A stretch of 64,000 nucleotides of DNA from Cordylochernes scorpioides (Eukaryota; Arthropoda; Arachnida; Pseudoscorpiones; Chernetidae), in the NCBI GenBank assembly GCA_030710605.1, contig CP092876.1, forward strand, positions 62,124,115-62,188,114, in the 5' to 3' direction. Positions 21,778 to 33,683 of the stretch are shown here, in pieces; within the stretch, counting starts at the first letter, position 1; each line of letters opens with the position of its first letter. Made by a program: the position numbers and the translations under genes. The notes below the pieces were generated by a model, which did no database searches, was not told the DNA's origin, and saw only the letters and a program-made list of their open reading frames with translations.

Positions 21778-22039
21778 TATTTTAAAGGCGTAAGATTCTT
21801 TTAAGATGTTTTAGATATTTGCATGGCTGTAAAAAAAATGAATAAATATACTATTTAATAAATAGTATTTCCACTGTCCTCAAAACTTATGTCCATAGTT
21901 AATTTAAAATACCCTTTCCAATAGTATAGCTTCAGTATCAGTATAGGAGATATATAGAAAAAAAAAGAGAGATTGAGATTGAAACTGATTTATTACAACG
22001 TACATATAAGATTATATAAGGTTAAATACAGAATAAATA

Positions 22040-23458
22040 CACTGCGTGACATTGAAAATGGAACACCAAGAAATAGTGGCCAGAAAGTGATGAAACTCGG
22101 CAGACAGAGAGAGACAGGGACGAACAATAAGTGATCTTTATTTCAAAATGATAGTCATAATACAGAGCGAGAACGGCGTCGGCTTAATAGCAAGTAGGAC
22201 CACCGCGGACGGCGATGCACGCAGCAACACGTCTAGGTAGAGAGTCAATCAGAGTACGGATGGCGTCCTGAGGGATGGCTCTCCATTCCCTCTCAACAAT
22301 TTGCCACAGTTCGTCTTCTGAACGCGGCTGTGGCAAGGCATGCAAACGGCGTCCAATGATGTCCCAGACGTGCTCGATTGGTGAGAGATCAGGAGAGTAC
22401 GGTGGCCAGGGAAGCATCTGTACATCTTGCAGAGCTTGTTGGCTAATGCGAGCAGTGTGCGGTCGGGCGTTATCCTGCTGATAAAGGGCATTGGGTACCC
22501 CCTAAAGGTAGGGGAGTGTCACCGGTCGCAGCACATCATCAACGTATCGTTGGGCCGTCATAGTGCCCTGAATACGAAGTAAAGGTGACCTGGAATCATA
22601 CGCGATTGCGCCCCAAACCATGATTCCACGTTGTCGCACGGTGGGGCGTTCCAGAATTGCTGCCGGATTGGACCTTTCTCCACGTCGACGCCACACGCGT
22701 ACACGGCGACTATCACTGGACAAGCAGAAACGCGACTCATCTGAGAACACGACCCTGTTTCATTCCGTCATCCACGTCGATCTAGCCCGGCACCATTCCA
22801 AACGTTGGCTCCTATTCGGTGGGGTCAATGGCAGTCTTCTTAGCGGACGGCATGAGTGCAAGCCATTAGCAACCAATCGACGGGAAATGGTTCTGGTCGA
22901 GATGGAAAGATCTAGGGTGTCTTGAACATGTTGCAGGATGGCGGTACAAGTGGCTTGTGGGGCCGCCACTGCTTGTCGAAGGATACGCCGATCCACACGT
23001 GCTGCCATCACTCTGGTTGCACCGACATTCCTATAAAATGCCACATTTCCTTGTTCCAACCATCTTTTCCACAGTCGGTGCACCGTGGACGCACCAAGGT
23101 GTGTATTAGCTGCGATTTGACGTATGGACCAAACTGCCCTTTTCAGTCCGATCACCATGCCCCTCGTAAAAGCGTCTGTCTGCTTGAACTGCTTCCGTTT
23201 ACGATGACCTGGCATTCTCTGTTATTACACGTGTCTTTTGACACAAGATCAATATTTCTACAATGCTTTTCCTTGAAGAAATAACGACACGAATACTGTC
23301 CTTTCTGCAAGTTCCTTCCCTTATATCTTACTCCATGTGCGCACGAGAGCTGCGCATTTTACATCATTTGCATAACTCGGTTAGGCGCGTCTACCCTGAA
23401 ATTTGCATAATTTTCTGGCCACTATTTCTTGGTGTTCCATTTTCGAAGTCACGCAGTG
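22040..23458 (-). mobile_element. Tc1-like element nested in the CT-tailed repeat
   Basis: Terminal repeats CACTGCGTGACATTGAAAATGG (22040) and its inverse at 23458 differ at a few bases and are flanked by TA. Length 1419 bp is typical for Tc1. The two sides of the target join into one copy of the repeat seen at 19.52 and 32.47 kb, proving insertion into it. Confidence 0.93.
22184..23215 (-). pseudogene. Tc1-like transposase with two in-frame stops
   Basis: One frame runs from MPGHRKRKQF at 23215 to 22184, 343 codons, interrupted only by TGA at 22757-22759 (after TWMTE, where a tryptophan codon is likely) and TAG at 22499-22501. The N-terminal half has paired helix-turn-helix domains (IRQIAANTHLGASTVHRLW). 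The catalytic triad is visible as FSDESRF (D), YQQDNARPHTA (D, just after the second stop) and YSPDLSPIEHVWD (E), hence DD34E type. No frameshift was seen. With only two point lesions the copy is fairly recent. Confidence 0.88.
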
Positions 23459-23805
23459 TATAAATATGAATAAATATGATTATTTGATGATAAATATAGG
23501 AAAATTAGAAGGGGAAAGAGAGAGAGAAGGATTCTAAAGACACTTTCCTCAAAGGTTATGTGTTTATCTGATTGAAATATTGGAAAAGAACAATTTAAAT
23601 TACTGCTCAAAAATAAGCAATTCATTGTTGATGAGTTAATATGGATTAGAAGAGAAAAAATAAAAGAAGCTCTCATCCCCGACCTGTGGTTCTTTTATAG
23701 CGAATAGGTGGATTATAGTTGTCTTAATATGGATTGTTCTATTTTGAGCAAATAAAGATGTGTTGGGGAAACAAAATTATATAGGAAAATTAAATATTTG
23801 AAACC
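23459..23805. other. Rest of the CT-tailed repeat and AT-rich spacer
   Basis: Bases 23461-23510 complete the target repeat of the Tc1 insertion. The remainder has no gene or clear repeat. Confidence 0.5.
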
Positions 23806-23895
23806 TTCGATACGATTATAGACGCGTATGATTCTTTTATGAATTCGAATTTTCATAACAGATGGCGCGCTAATGCATCATAATAGTTGAACCCT
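23806..23895. repeat. Foldback MITE arm
   Basis: Carries gattatagacgcgtatga, then ataacagatggcgcgctaatgcatcataatag, matching 200-265 closely. Single arm only. Confidence 0.6.
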
Positions 23896-24032
23896 TTTTA
23901 AAAGAAATGCGTTTATTATTAAAAATACAATAAAATAATAAAATATTTTATTCTAACGCACGATTATTTAACGATAGATTTATTTAAAAAATGAATCAAG
24001 TAATTTGAATAATTATTAATGGATTTATAAAT

Positions 24033-24340
24033 ATAAAGGTAACCTTGTAGAAATTAAACTCTTAAAATCACGATCATTAAAACAATAATAAACAATAAGA
24101 GGAGCTTCTTGTGTAAATTTCTTTATTACCGCAAGCTTTCGAACAGAACGTTCTTCAACGGGCGTGGATAGTAAAAACGTACTAACCATTAGTTTTTCTC
24201 CTCTAATAGCATGTTAGTACGTTTTTACTATCCACGCCCGTTGAAGAACGTTCTGTTCGAAAGCTTGCGGTAATAAAGAAATTTACACAAGAATCTCCTC
24301 TTATTGTTTATTATTGTTTTAATGATAAAGGTAACCTTGT
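24033..24340. mobile_element. PLE reduced to its inverted termini
   Basis: Arms of about 113 bases, 24075-24187 and 24212-24324, are almost perfect inverse copies with a 24-base loop. They contain the PLE terminal block tttctttattaccgcaagctttcg. The 16-bp direct repeat ataaaggtaaccttgt flanks the unit at 24033-24048 and 24325-24340. A 26-nt unique tail (24049-24074) sits between the left duplication and the left arm. No coding. This matches the architecture of the 14.3-kb and 43.1-kb PLEs, with the tail on the other side. Confidence 0.75.
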
Positions 24341-24560
24341 CTGTTAGAATAGACGTCAAGAGAGCCATCTATTGACCGTCTCTTCAAATTGAGGGACCCA
24401 GAACGATGACAAAGATACAACACCAGCTTTGACAAACTGAGAAGCGCTTACCTGGAGACCATGGTTTCTAGATAATGGCCCTCGGTAATCCAGGATGGGC
24501 TGTAATGGCTCATCTACGTTCTAACGAGCTATTAGCTCTCAGTAGACGCTGAATGAAAAA
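24341..24560. repeat. Old dispersed repeat (agacgtc...gacaaag family)
   Basis: Blocks gaatagacgtcaagagagccatctattgaccg, gacaaagatacaacaccagct and aactgagaagcg recur in order at 39.09-39.26 kb and 45.34-45.55 kb. Diverged and non-coding. Confidence 0.5.
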
Positions 24561-24944
24561 AACTTATCGTTTATCAGATCGTTTTAAAAATATTTGAATA
24601 GTATCGTGCTTACTTCTATGAACTTTATGTAGAAGGTATATAGCCTTCTATAAATAGTTAAACCTGTCTATTGCGCCCCTTCTTGGAAATCAACAAAATA
24701 GGGTGCTATAGAGAGGGGGTGCTATAGACAGGTCACTTTTAATATAAATCGCATCGTATTACGTATTTAAAACCTTTCCGAGGGTGGTTGTTCGTTGTAG
24801 GTTCATTAAGTCAGTTTATGGCATTGTACCATGGTTTAAATAGGTCGACCCTTGTTGAACGGGTCGTTGTTAGGATGTTATTTGAACCTACTAATAAATA
24901 TTTCTAATTATATAATTGTGACATCGCGAAACGCGTTTAGTGGA
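24561..24944. other. Spacer with a minisatellite-like inverted unit
   Basis: At 24661-24740 an inverted pair (cctgtctattgcgcccc ... ggggtgctatagacagg) encloses about 35 bases. Its end, gctatagacagg, is the core of the 73-bp minisatellite at 30.7-32.2 kb. The rest is unremarkable. Confidence 0.4.
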
Positions 24945-25085
24945 TGTCTTTTCTTGATTTATCAAGAAATGGGGTTGGCAAAATATCGGGGAACAAGGTA
25001 AATCAATATTTGGCTGATTTCTGTTCAACTAGATGGCGCTCTGCCATCTATAAAGCACATGTGCACCTTGTCAGGATAAGCCTTC
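24945..25085. repeat. gatggcgc-type short interspersed repeat
   Basis: ttcttgatttatcaagaa, tagatggcgctctgccatc and gcacatgtgcaccttgtcaggata occur in the inverse order and strand of 10.90-11.08 kb. Confidence 0.45.
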
Positions 25086-25124
25086 TTTAATTTTAATAAT
25101 TGTATTCAATTACGTATTATATTA

Positions 25125-25345
25125 TGATGCCTTAGCGCCATCAGTTATGAAAATTCGAAACTATTATTGACACGTATGATTCTTTTAAAAATTAAATAAT
25201 TTATACTGTCCTTTCTGCAATGTAAAAATTAATGAGAGGGCCTGTTGAGCCAGGCTCTCTTATAAATTTTTACATTGCAGTAGGGGCAGTAGAAATTATT
25301 TAATTTGTAAAAGAATCGTCTATAATAGTTTCGAATTTTCAATTA
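25125..25345. repeat. Palindromic foldback MITE, short form
   Basis: Arms (agcgccatcagttatgaaaattcgaaactatt ... ctttctgcaatgtaaaaatt) are mirrored by aatttttacattgcagtaggggcagtagaaat ... taatagtttcgaattttc. The centre gagagggcctgttgagccaggctctct is itself a small hairpin. It belongs to the 13.5-kb family but lacks the hammerhead-like core. Confidence 0.75.
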
Positions 25346-27766
25346 CGTATTACCAAGACTTGATTATAATGAAAAATAAAAGAGATATTTAATTGTATAT
25401 TGGATTTCGATACAGCGAACAATTTAGTCCATATAAAATTACATAGAGCATGGAATGTCCGAAGATATCTCATTACTTTGTAACCAGAATGCTACCCTGA
25501 TTCATGACAAATTATATGTCAATCCGTTCTACCTATTTGATCGATAAAACGGTTGTAAAGGTGAAACACCAAACTTATCCAGCCAATACCAGTATAAACC
25601 CAGAAAACAAGAACATTTTGGCCAGACTGTATATCTTGAAATATAAAAATAAACTATATGAACAATAATTTAAAAATTCAACGGTGCCTACACACATTTT
25701 ATAAATGGAATATGTATATTAATATTATTTGAAAAATTCATTCGGCGAGAAAGCAGATTGGTTGTAGCAAGAATTGTTGTAAATACTTATTTATGACTTA
25801 CATACTTCTATTTGCTAAAAGATAAATAGAATAGGAATAAAGTGGAAACATACCAAAGCCCATCTTCTACTCATAGAAACTAAACATTGATGACGGTAAA
25901 ACGTTATTTAGAGGAATACATGTCAACTGAACGTTAATATTTTTTTTATTTTCGTAAATTGCCTGATTATCTTCTTATATATCGAAATTGAAACCAGCTT
26001 TATCACGAAATTCTATTTTTACAAATTAAAACCAACTTACTTCTGTCCTACGAAGGGAAAGCATGCTTAATCAGTGATGAACCCTTTCTGCAGTTTTGTC
26101 AGTTTAAAGTCTAAACCGCTGATATTGTTTAGCTCTATTCATTTTATACAGATGATGCGCTAGGCATTACTGGACGTTGGCAACAATTCGTTTAATTGGT
26201 GCAGGCTATATTTAGAAAACCAATCGAGAGATACATTCAGTTAATAATAACGTTCAATCTGATAGATGGAGCTCTGCCATCAGTAAAGAGCAATTTAGCG
26301 ATCAATTATACAACTCTATATTTCATATTAAAACCCTTGAAAGAACACGTAACTTGGATATCAGACGAACAAAGTGGAGTGGGAAACCACATTTTGGTAA
26401 GTTTCTAGGAGAGTTATCGAGCTGTCGATACCATTCGTCGTCTGCTTCATAATAACCCAGTTTATTACTTCTGGGACATTCCTGAGTAATTCAGGCCTGA
26501 AAGGTTTCACCCAATTTTGGAGAGTCACAATAATATGAACAGAATTTCCACCAGTTTGTGAATGCTCCAGAGACTTTTAGGAATATATAGGGACAAGTAT
26601 AGTCTCGTGAAAGTTATATAGGGGGGGATCTTCTAATAAATTCCCTTCTTGTTGACAAAGCGCTAAGGTTAGGTCTCTCAATTTGAAGAAAAATAATTTA
26701 TATTTCAGAATATTTCGGGAATTTATTATACAGAAATCTCCTAAATTAATTAGGAAAAAGGCATCTTATCTGAGATCGTGCAGCTCTGAAATTCGTTTAT
26801 TTAATTCCATAATATAGGCCAATAACATTTCCTTTATAAATATAAAAATTCTAAACATGTGCGCGTTTCAAACTTTTGTTCCTCGTCATCGGGGTTCAGG
26901 CTTTACTTGAAACGGCCAAAAAATCTGTATTTAGTGGCTTCCTGGTAAACCAAGAAACGAATATTTAAAGCGAAAAGCACATGGAGCGCTTACTATATAT
27001 AAAATAAAATTCCTATAGATGTGTAAGTTAAAATCAATTCTGTGTTAATTTTTTAGAATATAATATAATTAAATTTTAGCAATATATATCTCAAAGTATT
27101 CTGCAATTGATTTCACAGTCTGAACAATTTACGGTGTATGTCATACGAAGTCCCAAATATTATCCATCTCTGTCTCTCATCTGCACGGAAACCTGTCTCC
27201 AAAACTGACCAGGTTTATATGAAGACCCTGTTATCACGCTGACTTTCATATTGGCTCGTTCTGTGTCCGTTGGTGGCTTATTGCTATTGGACTCCAGGAA
27301 TCAGCTAAGCTTGCCTGCTCTAAGGAGGTTCAGACCGCACACCGGGTTGGAAGCCGAAGAGCCTATTTCTGGCTGATCAGAGCCTAGATGTCTATATTGA
27401 CTCAGAATTCTATCTCAATTATCAGTAGAAACTATGAAATCAGGCTTCCCACATAAACAACTGTTTTTGCCTTTTCTGATTGCTCCAAATCAGATTTTTG
27501 TCGTGCCTTTGCATCAGGCCTTTTTGCAGAGCAATGGCGACTGGGTCCACCATATGCCGTCCACCAGCCCTGACATTCATCACAAGTTCTACGGGGAGTG
27601 CACTCGATGACTTGTATCGGAGAATTTCCAGAGCCATTACCTGAAGAGCGGGTTGGAGAAAGCCGTACTACTAAATGCTAGAAGGCCACGCCGTACCTGC
27701 GTGTTAGCATACGCACTGTCCGTCATATGCTGAAGTGTCAACATTTGATGTTGTCCTTTCTCGAAG
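25346..27766. other. 2.4 kb without recognised gene
   Basis: AT-rich. At 26196-26300 a fragment with gatagatggagctctgccatcag belongs to the gatggcgc repeats. 27160-27720 is more GC-balanced and has a few short open frames, none recognised. No tRNA or clear tandem repeat. Confidence 0.45.
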
Positions 27767-27768
27767 TA

Positions 27769-28882
27769 CGAGGTGTGTTCAAAAAAGTATCGCGACTTTT
27801 GAATTTTCGCGGGTTACGTATATTCGAATTTCGATCTTTTTGTGGCTTTATGTTGGTACTCATGTCTCTCACTTATGCCGACAAGCTCGGCCATTTTGAA
27901 TGTTCACTTAATTGTTGACAGCTGCTTTGCTTGCAGGTGTTTTGGGTCGTCTTCGATTTTTACCTATTAAAAAATGGATCAAAGAACCTGTATCAAATTT
28001 TGTGTGAAAAACGAAATTAATTGCGCGGATGCATTCCGAATGTTGACTGTGGCATACGGAGAAGATACCTTGGACCGAAGCAACGTTTATCGGTGGTACA
28101 AAATGTTCTCAGAAAGCCGAGAAGATGTGAACGACGAAGAGCGTGCCGGACGCCCGAGCACTTCAACAACAGACGAAAAAATTAATGAAGTGGAGAAAAT
28201 GATATTGGCCAATCCTCGAATCACCGTTAGAGAAGTTGCTGAGAACCTAAACATATCGATTGGCTCGTGCCATTCGATTTTTATCAATGATTTGGGCATG
28301 AGACGGGTCGCCGCGAAATTCGTACCAAAATTGCTCAATTGCGACCAAAAACAGCATTGCATGAACATTGCTAATGAGATGTTTGACTCTGTCCGCGACG
28401 ACCCAAATTTGCTCCAGAGGGTCATAATGTTGGATGTCATTGCGTTATGCGCAATTTGCGCGAAGCAATCCGCCAGAAACGCCCGGATTTGTGGAATAAC
28501 AAAAATTGGCCTTTGCACCACGATAACGCCCCTGCTCACACATCGTTGCTTGTTCGCGACCTTTTGGCCAAAAACAACACACTAATGATGCCGCAGCCAC
28601 CGTATTCCCCAGATCTGGCCTCCTGTGACTTTTACGTTTTGTCCCTAAACTGAAGAGGCCCATGAAAGGATGACGTTACGCTACGCTTGACGAGATAAAG
28701 ACGGCATCGAAGGATGAGCTGAAAATGATTTTATGAAGTGCTTCGAAGATTGGAAAAACCGTTGGCACAAAATGTATAATATCTCATGGGGATTACTTTG
28801 AAGGGGACAAAATAGGTATTCATGAATAAATAAATAATTTTTGAAAAACACAAAAGTTGCGATACTTTTTGAACACACCTCG
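27769..28882 (+). mobile_element. Internally deleted mariner, same family as 17.4 kb
   Basis: Termini cgaggtgtgttca at 27769 and its inverse ending at 28882 are flanked by TA. Length 1114 bp against 1324 for the 17.4-kb copy. The difference lies mainly within the transposase. Confidence 0.92.
27974..28735 (+). pseudogene. mariner transposase lacking its first catalytic motif
   Basis: Starts MDQRTCIKFCVKNE and reads well through the helix-turn-helix half (VREVAENLNISIGS) to LLQRVI at about 28425. A deletion then removes the ITGDE...VHHEILPQ region, including the first catalytic aspartate, and shifts the frame. The rest resumes in another frame as MRNLREAIRQKRPD, HHDNAPAHTS and YSPDLASCDF. It cannot make active transposase but keeps both termini, so it could be mobilised in trans. 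Confidence 0.88.
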
Positions 28883-28884
28883 TA

Positions 28885-29988
28885 TTGGTTGCAATGGGTT
28901 CTGTTCGTCGATTTGCCCACGAAGAGCGTACCCTTCTCAAAACCTATTCCTTTGGTGGCCATTCTGTGGACATAGCACTCGCTTTGCCTCATCCAGGACA
29001 CCCGGCGTTACCAAAATTGTTTACATCTCCCACAGCTCCAGCGATCTGTAGCTCGCTCGCCGTTACTGGTCTTGTAGTGCCGTCCACCCTCTCATGCGAG
29101 AGGCAATCTCCCTCGCCAAGAGATCGCTAAATCTACAGTCGGGTATTTTGGCAGTAGGCCTCGAAGCCAATATATAATCGGTGAAACTCAGGCCTTTCGT
29201 TTTCTTCGTCAAACAGGAAAATGGGCGGTGTCGCTCGAGACCTTTACTAATCTTCAGATAATTTATTCAGTGTTGGAGGAGCGTTTGTTCATTGTCATAG
29301 TACTGTAGATATATTCGTATTGTTCTATAAGATAGTAATTAATCTATGTTGTTGTTGACATGTCCAATGAAGAGCCTCAGATGCCCCCCTGCATTTCTAT
29401 CACAGCAGTCGCAATGTCCTCTATCTAGGGTGTGTAATGATCTTGCTCTAGGTCCCACCACACTTCCCTGCAGTCTCCCTGGACCCATGGAATATTTGAC
29501 CAAATTTTGGTTTGTTTCCAAGGTGACTAACATGGTAACGGTGCCCATTTTCCAATGAAGAGCAATTAATCAATTTTTATATATAAATAGAAACACACAC
29601 ACACCATTGCCATTTAACTGGTTTATAAATTGACTAGATGTCATAAAATATTTGAAAATTGTCTTATTATTTCTATATTATAACTTAAACCACATTTTAA
29701 ACTGATATTAGAATTCAATCTTCAAAGAAATTACTTTTTATAAATGTAAATTAGAGAAACATTATTTCTGAAAATAGCATATTACTACTCAAAATAATTT
29801 CCTATATGTATTTAAAGCACATGATATATTAATCGAGGTAAATAGATATATTCTCTTAAATAATTTATATAATGATTATATATAGAACTCTAATGTACTT
29901 ACCGACTTTGCAAGCGACGTAGTTCTCCAGATGTTCATCCAGTTGTTTCACCTGAACACCACATTCCGTTCTGACAGGTATTTACATA
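28885..29988. other. No recognised gene
   Basis: 28885-29140 is GC-balanced with a proline/histidine-rich 81-codon frame I cannot assign. The rest is AT-rich. No repeat family was identified. Confidence 0.4.
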
Positions 29989-30290
29989 TACATATGTTAT
30001 CCTATATACTTCACTATATTTACATATACACTGCATGTGTTGTGGTATACAACTTATTATAATTACATACAAGAAGCCCAGGATTTGCTATACACCTCAC
30101 TATATTTACATATACACTGCACGTGTTGTGCTGTGGACTTTCTAATATTTACATACATATGGCACAGGATTTGCTATATACTTCATTATATTTACATATG
30201 CACCACATGTGTTGTGCATTAGACCTTCATATATTTGCATACACCACACCTTATATGTTATACATCTTCCTGAATTTAAATACACGCTAT
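29989..30290. repeat. 86-bp tandem repeat, about 3.5 copies
   Basis: The block tcactatatttacatatacactgca recurs at 30011, 30097 and, modified, 30183, each followed by a tgttgtg box. Spacing is 86 bases. Copies are diverged. Confidence 0.7.
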
Positions 30291-30608
30291 TCAGGTTTTG
30301 TTATACTCGTATTCAAGTTACATTTAAATTTTATACTACTCATTTTTCTTGTAACTCTTTCTCTTTCTCTCTGCGTCTACGATAATATGATTTTCAAATT
30401 ATATATTTAAGCCGTTTAAAATATAATCAGGATAAAACAAAAGTATTTTGTATTGATGTTAGAATACGATGTCCTAGTGAGAAAATGTATTACCTTAAGG
30501 TGTTTTTGGAATGAGATCTCTTTGTCTATCAAGTTTTCCATTAAATTATTGCCGTTTGGAAAGCGTTGAACAAAAACTTTCTAAATTTGAATATCCGTTT
30601 ATTTTACA
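30291..30608. other. AT-rich spacer
   Basis: CT-rich tract at 30350-30375, otherwise nothing recognised. Confidence 0.5.
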
Positions 30609-32337
30609 CTAGACGAATGGCCCGGGCAACGCCCGGGGTTTACCCGAGTGCGAATATATTTTAAAAACGTTGTCTTGGGTGGTCGCTATTGACAGGGCGG
30701 TCTGTATAGACAGGTGGATGTATCACACAGCTGATAACAGGGTTGTCTAGAGTGGTCGCTATAGACAGGGTGGTCTGTATAGACAGGTGGATGTATCACA
30801 CTGCTGATAACAGGGTCGCCTAAGGAGACCGCTATAGACAGGGTGGTCTGTATAGACAGGTGAATGTAACACACTGATGATAACAGGGTTGCCTAAGGTG
30901 ACCGCTATAGACAGGGTGGTCTGTATAGACAGGCAGCTGATAACAGGGTTGTCTAGAGTGGTCGCTATAGACAGGGTGGTCTGTATAGACAGGTGGATGT
31001 ATCACACTGCTGATAACAGGGTCGCCTAAGGTGACCGCTATAGACAGGGTGGTCTGTATAGACAGGCAGCTGATAACAGGGTTGTCTAGAGTGGTCGCTA
31101 TAGACAGGGTGATCTGTATAGACAGGTGGATGTATCACACTGCTGATAACAGGGTTGCCTAAGGTGACCGCTATAGACAGGGTGGTCTGTATAGACAGGT
31201 GAATGTAACACACTGATGATAACAGGGTTGCCTAAAGTGACCGCTATAGACAGGGTGGTCTGTGTAGACAGGTGGATGTATCACACAGCTGACAACAGGG
31301 TTGCCTAGAGTGGCCGCTATAGACAGGGTGGTCTGTATAGACAGGTGGATGTATCACACTGCTGATAACAGGGTTGCCTAAGGTGACCGCTATAGACAGG
31401 GTGGTCTGTATAGACAGGTGGATGTATCACACTGCTGATAACAGGGTTGCCTAAGGTGACCGCTATAGACAGGGTGGTCTGTATAGACAGGTGAATGTAA
31501 CACACTGATGATAACAGGGTTGCCTAAGGTGACCGCTATAGACAGGGTGGTCTGTGTAGACAGGTGGATGTATTACACAGCTGATAACAGGGTTGTCTAG
31601 AGTGGTCGCTATAGACAGGGTGGTCTGTATAGACAGGTGGATGTATCACACTGCTGATAACAGGGTTGCCTAAGGTGACCGTTATAGACAGGGTGGTCTG
31701 TGTAGACAGGTGGATGTATCACACTGCTGATAACAGGGTTGCCTAGAGTGGTCGCTATAGACAGGGTGGTCTGTATAGACAGGTGGATGTATCACACTGC
31801 TGATAACAGGGTTGCCTAAGGTGACCGCTATAGACAGGTGAATGTACACACTGATGATAACAGGGTTGCCTAGAGTGGTCGCTATAGACAGGGTGGTCTG
31901 TATAGACAGGTGGATGTATCACACTGCTGATAACAGGGTTGCCTAAGGTGACCGCTATAGACAGGGTGGTCTGTATAGACAGGTGAATGTAACACACTGG
32001 TGGTAACAGGGTTGCCTAAGGTGACCGCTATAGACAGGGTGGTCTGTATAGACAGGTGAATGTAACACACTGGTGATAACAGGGTTGTCTAGAGTGACCA
32101 CTATAGACAGAGTGGTCTGTTTAGACAGGTGGATGTAGCACACTGCTGATAACAGGGTTGTCTAGAGTGGCCGCTATAGACAGGTGTATGTATCGCACAG
32201 CTGATAACAGGGTTGTCTAGAGGGGGGCAGGGAGGCCACGTGTTCTCTGGTAGCCAATGGGAGCGCATTCTATCCGTGAGCTTCAGACATACAGACAAAC
32301 AGACAAACAGACAGAATAAGGCAAATATATAAGTAGA
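30609..32337 (-). mobile_element. Helitron-like element enclosing a minisatellite
   Basis: On the minus strand it starts A|TCTACTTATATATTTG (32337) with the tgtctgtttgtctg run typical of the family's 5' end. It ends with hairpin CCCCGGGCGTTGCCCGGG, CCATTCGT and CTAG (30609-30612), then host T. The interior is almost entirely the 73-bp tandem array. No protein is encoded. Confidence 0.65.
30676..32240. repeat. 73-bp minisatellite, about 21 units
   Basis: The unit holds gctatagacagg, gtggtctgtatagacagg, tggatgtatcacactgctg and ataacagggttgcctaagg. Repeated open frames at 31882 and 31955 are exactly 73 bases apart, and at 32101 two units further. Variant units (some missing about 30 bases) are interspersed in higher-order patterns. 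Minus-strand open frames such as MCYIHLSIQTTLSI are by-products of a repeat length with few stops. Confidence 0.93.
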
Positions 32338-33480
32338 TTATGGCACCGATTAGTTTTAAAACATTTCTCTCTACGTCAAATCATTTTTATTCAAATCTAT
32401 GTCAGAAGGTGAGGAAGCAAATATTTATCAAGTATCCAACATATCTCTCTCTCTTCTATTTCTATTATTTGTTTTTCCATATATATTTATCATTATATAA
32501 TTCTGCTCATTCCTTTTTATATTTATTATGTATTTAACCTTATATAAACTTATATCGACATGTTAATAAATCAGTTTCAATCTCTCTCTCTCTATCTCTC
32601 TACAGAAATTTCCAAGAATTTCCAGAAGACATACAAGAGAGAACCTTGTGTAAAGCCGTTAGTAAAATTTTTCATTCAATCATAATGAATCCGAAGGGAA
32701 CCTCTTATTCATACAAACAAAACAAGGTAAATTTCTTAAAGGTTTTAGTTACCAATTTTCTAATAATATATTGAAAATAGAAATATAAAAACATGTGACT
32801 CAATTGTGTAATTGAGGGATACAATAAAACCGACTATAAATAGACAACAAGTGATGAGGCTTCTCAGGTGCAAGTACAGACAGAAGTCACCTTCCACACC
32901 AACAGTTAAAACAGCATTTCTTCGTAATGTCTTTGTCTTCCTTCGATACATGCGCTAAGCCGAACATCATCTATTGGCGATATTCACTTAATTATTGAGG
33001 GTACCACAGCTAGAAATGTAATATTTTACAATCAATATAATTTTCTTTCAATTAAAGATACTTTGGCCAGTAAATATTGAAGTAATAAAAATATTTACTG
33101 GTCGAAGTATTTTTAATTTTTAGAACTATGAATGCCGGCCAAGCAGCCTCCATCTTGAATAATATTAGAGACTATTTTATAAAGTTCTATATAACCATTC
33201 AACATTCATTTATAGAAAGAAGATTAGATTTCTCTTCAAAACTTATCTCCTCTGTATTCAGGGTACACATATTCGGTCCGGTGACAAAGCTAAAATTTTA
33301 CATCTTGAAAATTCAAAGACCTTCCTGGACACCACGGTTCCAGGAAAACGACCCTTGTTAATCAAAGGAAGGCTCAGAATTCACGTGATCAACATCACAG
33401 AATCTTTCTAGTTCTACAAAGACATAAAATTGCTGGATAGCAGAGACGGTCGAATAATTATTGCATTGTCGTTAGCTTTT
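32338..33480. other. Spacer with one CT-tailed repeat
   Basis: 32465-32605 is a copy of the dispersed repeat seen at 19.52 kb, ending in ctctctctctatctctct. At 33060-33115 a short inverted pair (actttggccagtaaat ... tttactggtcgaagt) is seen. At 33265-33360 a fragment resembles the gacaaag repeat family. No gene. Confidence 0.45.
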
Positions 33481-33612
33481 CTTGAATAATCAAGAATGGG
33501 TATTTGCCCAATTCTGGAATAAGTAAAAATCAACCAATATTTGATATTTATTCCGATAGATTGCACAAGCCATCAGCAACTTTCAGTTGCCCGATAAAGA
33601 GATGCCCCCCTA
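33481..33612. repeat. gatatttattccgatag repeat end
   Basis: Matches 1840-1960: a tcttgaataatcaagaa box, then gatatttattccgatag, gcaagccatcagcaactttcagttgc and cgataaagagatg. Confidence 0.5.
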
Positions 33613-33683
33613 TTTTATTTTTTTAATGTTGCATTGTTTCTGTGCTTTTTTAATAAGAAAAGTTGTTTCTTATTATATATATA

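Larger units (their letters stand above)
20425..21960. repeat. Foldback-family element split by a mariner
   Basis: Bases 20425-20473 (actagcgcgccatctgtta ... aaaacta) and 21778-21815 (ggcgtaagattctttt) are the two sides of one foldback arm, interrupted at a TA by the mariner. The flank 21875-21960 (actgtcctcaaaacttatgtcc...) matches the foldback outer region at 49.02 kb. The hammerhead-like core is absent from this copy. Confidence 0.6.

Noticed and set aside
30676..32240. CRISPR-like array of short direct repeats
   Set aside because: There are no unique spacers; whole 73-bp units repeat, and the setting is eukaryotic. It is a minisatellite.
30686..32298. Series of minus-strand open frames beginning MCYIHLSIQTTLSI
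   Set aside because: They are read-throughs of the minisatellite; length and sequence follow the repeat unit, not selection.
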